Positions 62,935 through 64,000 of a stretch of DNA of 64,000 bases are shown one piece after another. The stretch is taken from contig NC_091046.1 in the NCBI RefSeq assembly GCF_963966145.1, forward strand, positions 25,916,001 to 25,980,000, in the 5' to 3' direction. Each line of letters opens with the position of its first letter. Position 1 is the first letter of the stretch. The notes beneath the pieces are model-generated. The model did no database searches, was not told the DNA's origin, and saw only the letters and a program-made list of their open reading frames with translations. The translations under genes and the position numbers were made by a program. This DNA comes from Tenebrio molitor. Lineage: Eukaryota > Arthropoda > Insecta > Coleoptera > Tenebrionidae.

Positions 62935-64000
62935 GTTTATAATAAATAATCAAAATATCCTCCATCAACTTCAAGGCATTTGCGAACTCTTCGAACAATT
63001 ATTGCGGTACTGACTTTCTCCAACATTTGATGATTATTATTAATTTCATCTATTTTCACCGACTTAACAGATGTTGGAAAATCGAGTTCTTTAAATAGGG
63101 ACACAAAAAGAAATCACAGGGAGTGAGGTCGCAGTACCTTGAAGGGTAAGTTATGGCTGTATTTCGGCAGATTACTCGTCGATCAAAAAATGTTTATATC
63201 ATATTCAAGTCTCGTATGTAGTGTGTGCAGGGGCATTGTCTTTGTTGGAAATACCCGTTCCCAATTTCATCATCATAAAGCTGTTTAAGAAATTTGTGTA
63301 TGATTTCCCGATACCTTACAGCCATCAAGGTCCCTGAAAAATTGGTATCGTTAACTTTTTTGGGAAGAACATTTTTGAGGGTATTTTACCGCCAAAAAGA
63401 ATTGGTCCAGTAATCCTGCGTCTTGAAATATCCGCCCATACTCCCACCTTTTGGGGGTGTAGTGGAACCTCTTCAAAGAAGTTAGGCTTTTCTGAACTCC
63501 ACCATCACATGTTTTGTGAGTTGATATATTCCATAAGTTGATGGATTGCACGTTTTTAAATTCTAGTTCCAAAACAAAACGCAGTACAAAATACTAAACT
63601 CTTCATCTCAATTGTTCCACTTTATTTAGAAAACTGTTGTAGCCTTGCAGATTAATTCCCGCCACACTTGTCTCTGTGTCTGTCTTTTGTCAAAAAACGT
63701 GCAATCTATCAGCGTAAGGAGTATATAACCGTCCAAGTAAAACAACGATTCGTCCGTGAAGAAACTCCAGTTCAGCAAATTCTTGTTCACAGTGTTAAGA
63801 AACCAATGACAGTATTCAACACGTACGGATAATTAGTTTAAGAAGTTGGTGTACCGCCTGCAGACGATAGGGATACAGGGTAGTTGTTCTCAAGCGGTGA
63901 CGCAAAACATAAATGATGTCGATGTTTTTGATGTGTCCATCAGTCTATGAGCACGCTTGCCCTTTCTTCGCACTATCACCTTTTCTCGCCCAGGATCATT
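62935..64000 (-). pseudogene. DD41D mariner transposase, broken, runs off the window
   Basis: Minus strand from the edge: helix-turn-helix tail and IPIVCRRYTNFLN, then VEYCHWFLNTVNKNLLNWSF and FFTDESLFYLDGY (first Asp). After an insertion of about 90 bp come NISTHKTCDGGVQK and PKGGSMGGYF, then LMAVRYREIIHKFLKQLYDD. The second block is degraded to YFQQRQCPCTHYIRD (its Asp gone). RYCDLTPCDFFLCPYLKNSI holds the third Asp. It is close to the copy at 53850-55001 (LICRNTENIW against VICRNTAITY). Many frame breaks. Confidence 0.78.

Noticed and set aside
1..64000. CRISPR arrays, operons, ribosome-binding sites, tRNA or rRNA genes
   Set aside because: The window is eukaryotic; no such pattern was seen by eye, though small RNA genes could be missed without a covariance search.

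Overview
The window looks like insect nuclear DNA, perhaps beetle (the order is a guess). It is AT-rich, genes have short introns with GT-AG boundaries, and the repeat families are typical of insects: DD41D and DD34E mariner/Tc1 relatives, piggyBac, PIF/Harbinger with Myb- or MADF-type partners, pogo, MULE, hAT, Crypton-type tyrosine recombinases, Ty3/gypsy and BEL/Pao retroelements, and many foldback MITEs. I found no convincing host gene and no RNA gene. Almost everything recognisable is a mobile element or the remains of one, and several are inserted inside each other.

Layout. 1-3.3 kb: two broken IS630/Tc1/mariner transposases and a long foldback MITE with CAGGGTG ends. 3.3-14.7 kb: two degraded copies of one minus-strand Ty3/gypsy family. 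Copy 1 has its 5' LTR at 7639-8658. Copy 2 has its 3' LTR at 9524-10025 and a GC-rich 622-bp insertion with a 13-bp target duplication. They lie on either side of a Tc1-like fragment that is itself split by a MITE. 14.7-23 kb: MITEs, a 1.5-kb non-autonomous hAT element with an 8-bp target duplication, a broken HARBI1-like transposase, a Crypton-type recombinase start and a Harbinger-type Myb partner end. 23.3-25.4 kb: a nearly complete pogo element whose transposase ends in a PCNA-binding motif. 25.9-32.0 kb: a piggyBac element bounded by TTAA, interrupted by a DD41D mariner that is interrupted in turn by a segment carrying a YqaJ-type exonuclease fragment.

32.5-38 kb: an LTR remnant, a 1.5-kb Crypton-type element bounded by a 13-bp inverted motif, a BEL/Pao pol remnant and a second recombinase start. 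38.4-46.2 kb: a Harbinger element (transposase on +, MADF partner on -) split by a young 5.4-kb non-autonomous LTR element with a 4-bp target duplication and nearly identical LTRs. 47.4-52.6 kb: a TTAA-flanked MITE, an almost full-length DD34E Tc1 transposase, and a nearly intact 2.7-kb Harbinger inserted in a broken mariner. 53.8-55.4 kb: a DD41D mariner with 44-bp inverted ends. 56.3-60.2 kb: a MITE, then an intact 600-codon MULE transposase lying between the two ends of another Crypton-type recombinase. 60.4-64 kb: a foldback element holding a small Cys-rich ORF, a pogo-derived MITE that kept a PHD finger, and a DD41D mariner that runs off the window.

The most interesting signal is the repeated pairing of Crypton-type recombinase starts with an 88-121 bp GC-cored palindrome just upstream, in two of three copies beside the motif TAAATAACTATTA. 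This may be the recombination site of these elements. The least damaged protein machinery is the MULE (57694-59496), the Harbinger pair (49930-52035) and the pogo transposase (23450-25094).
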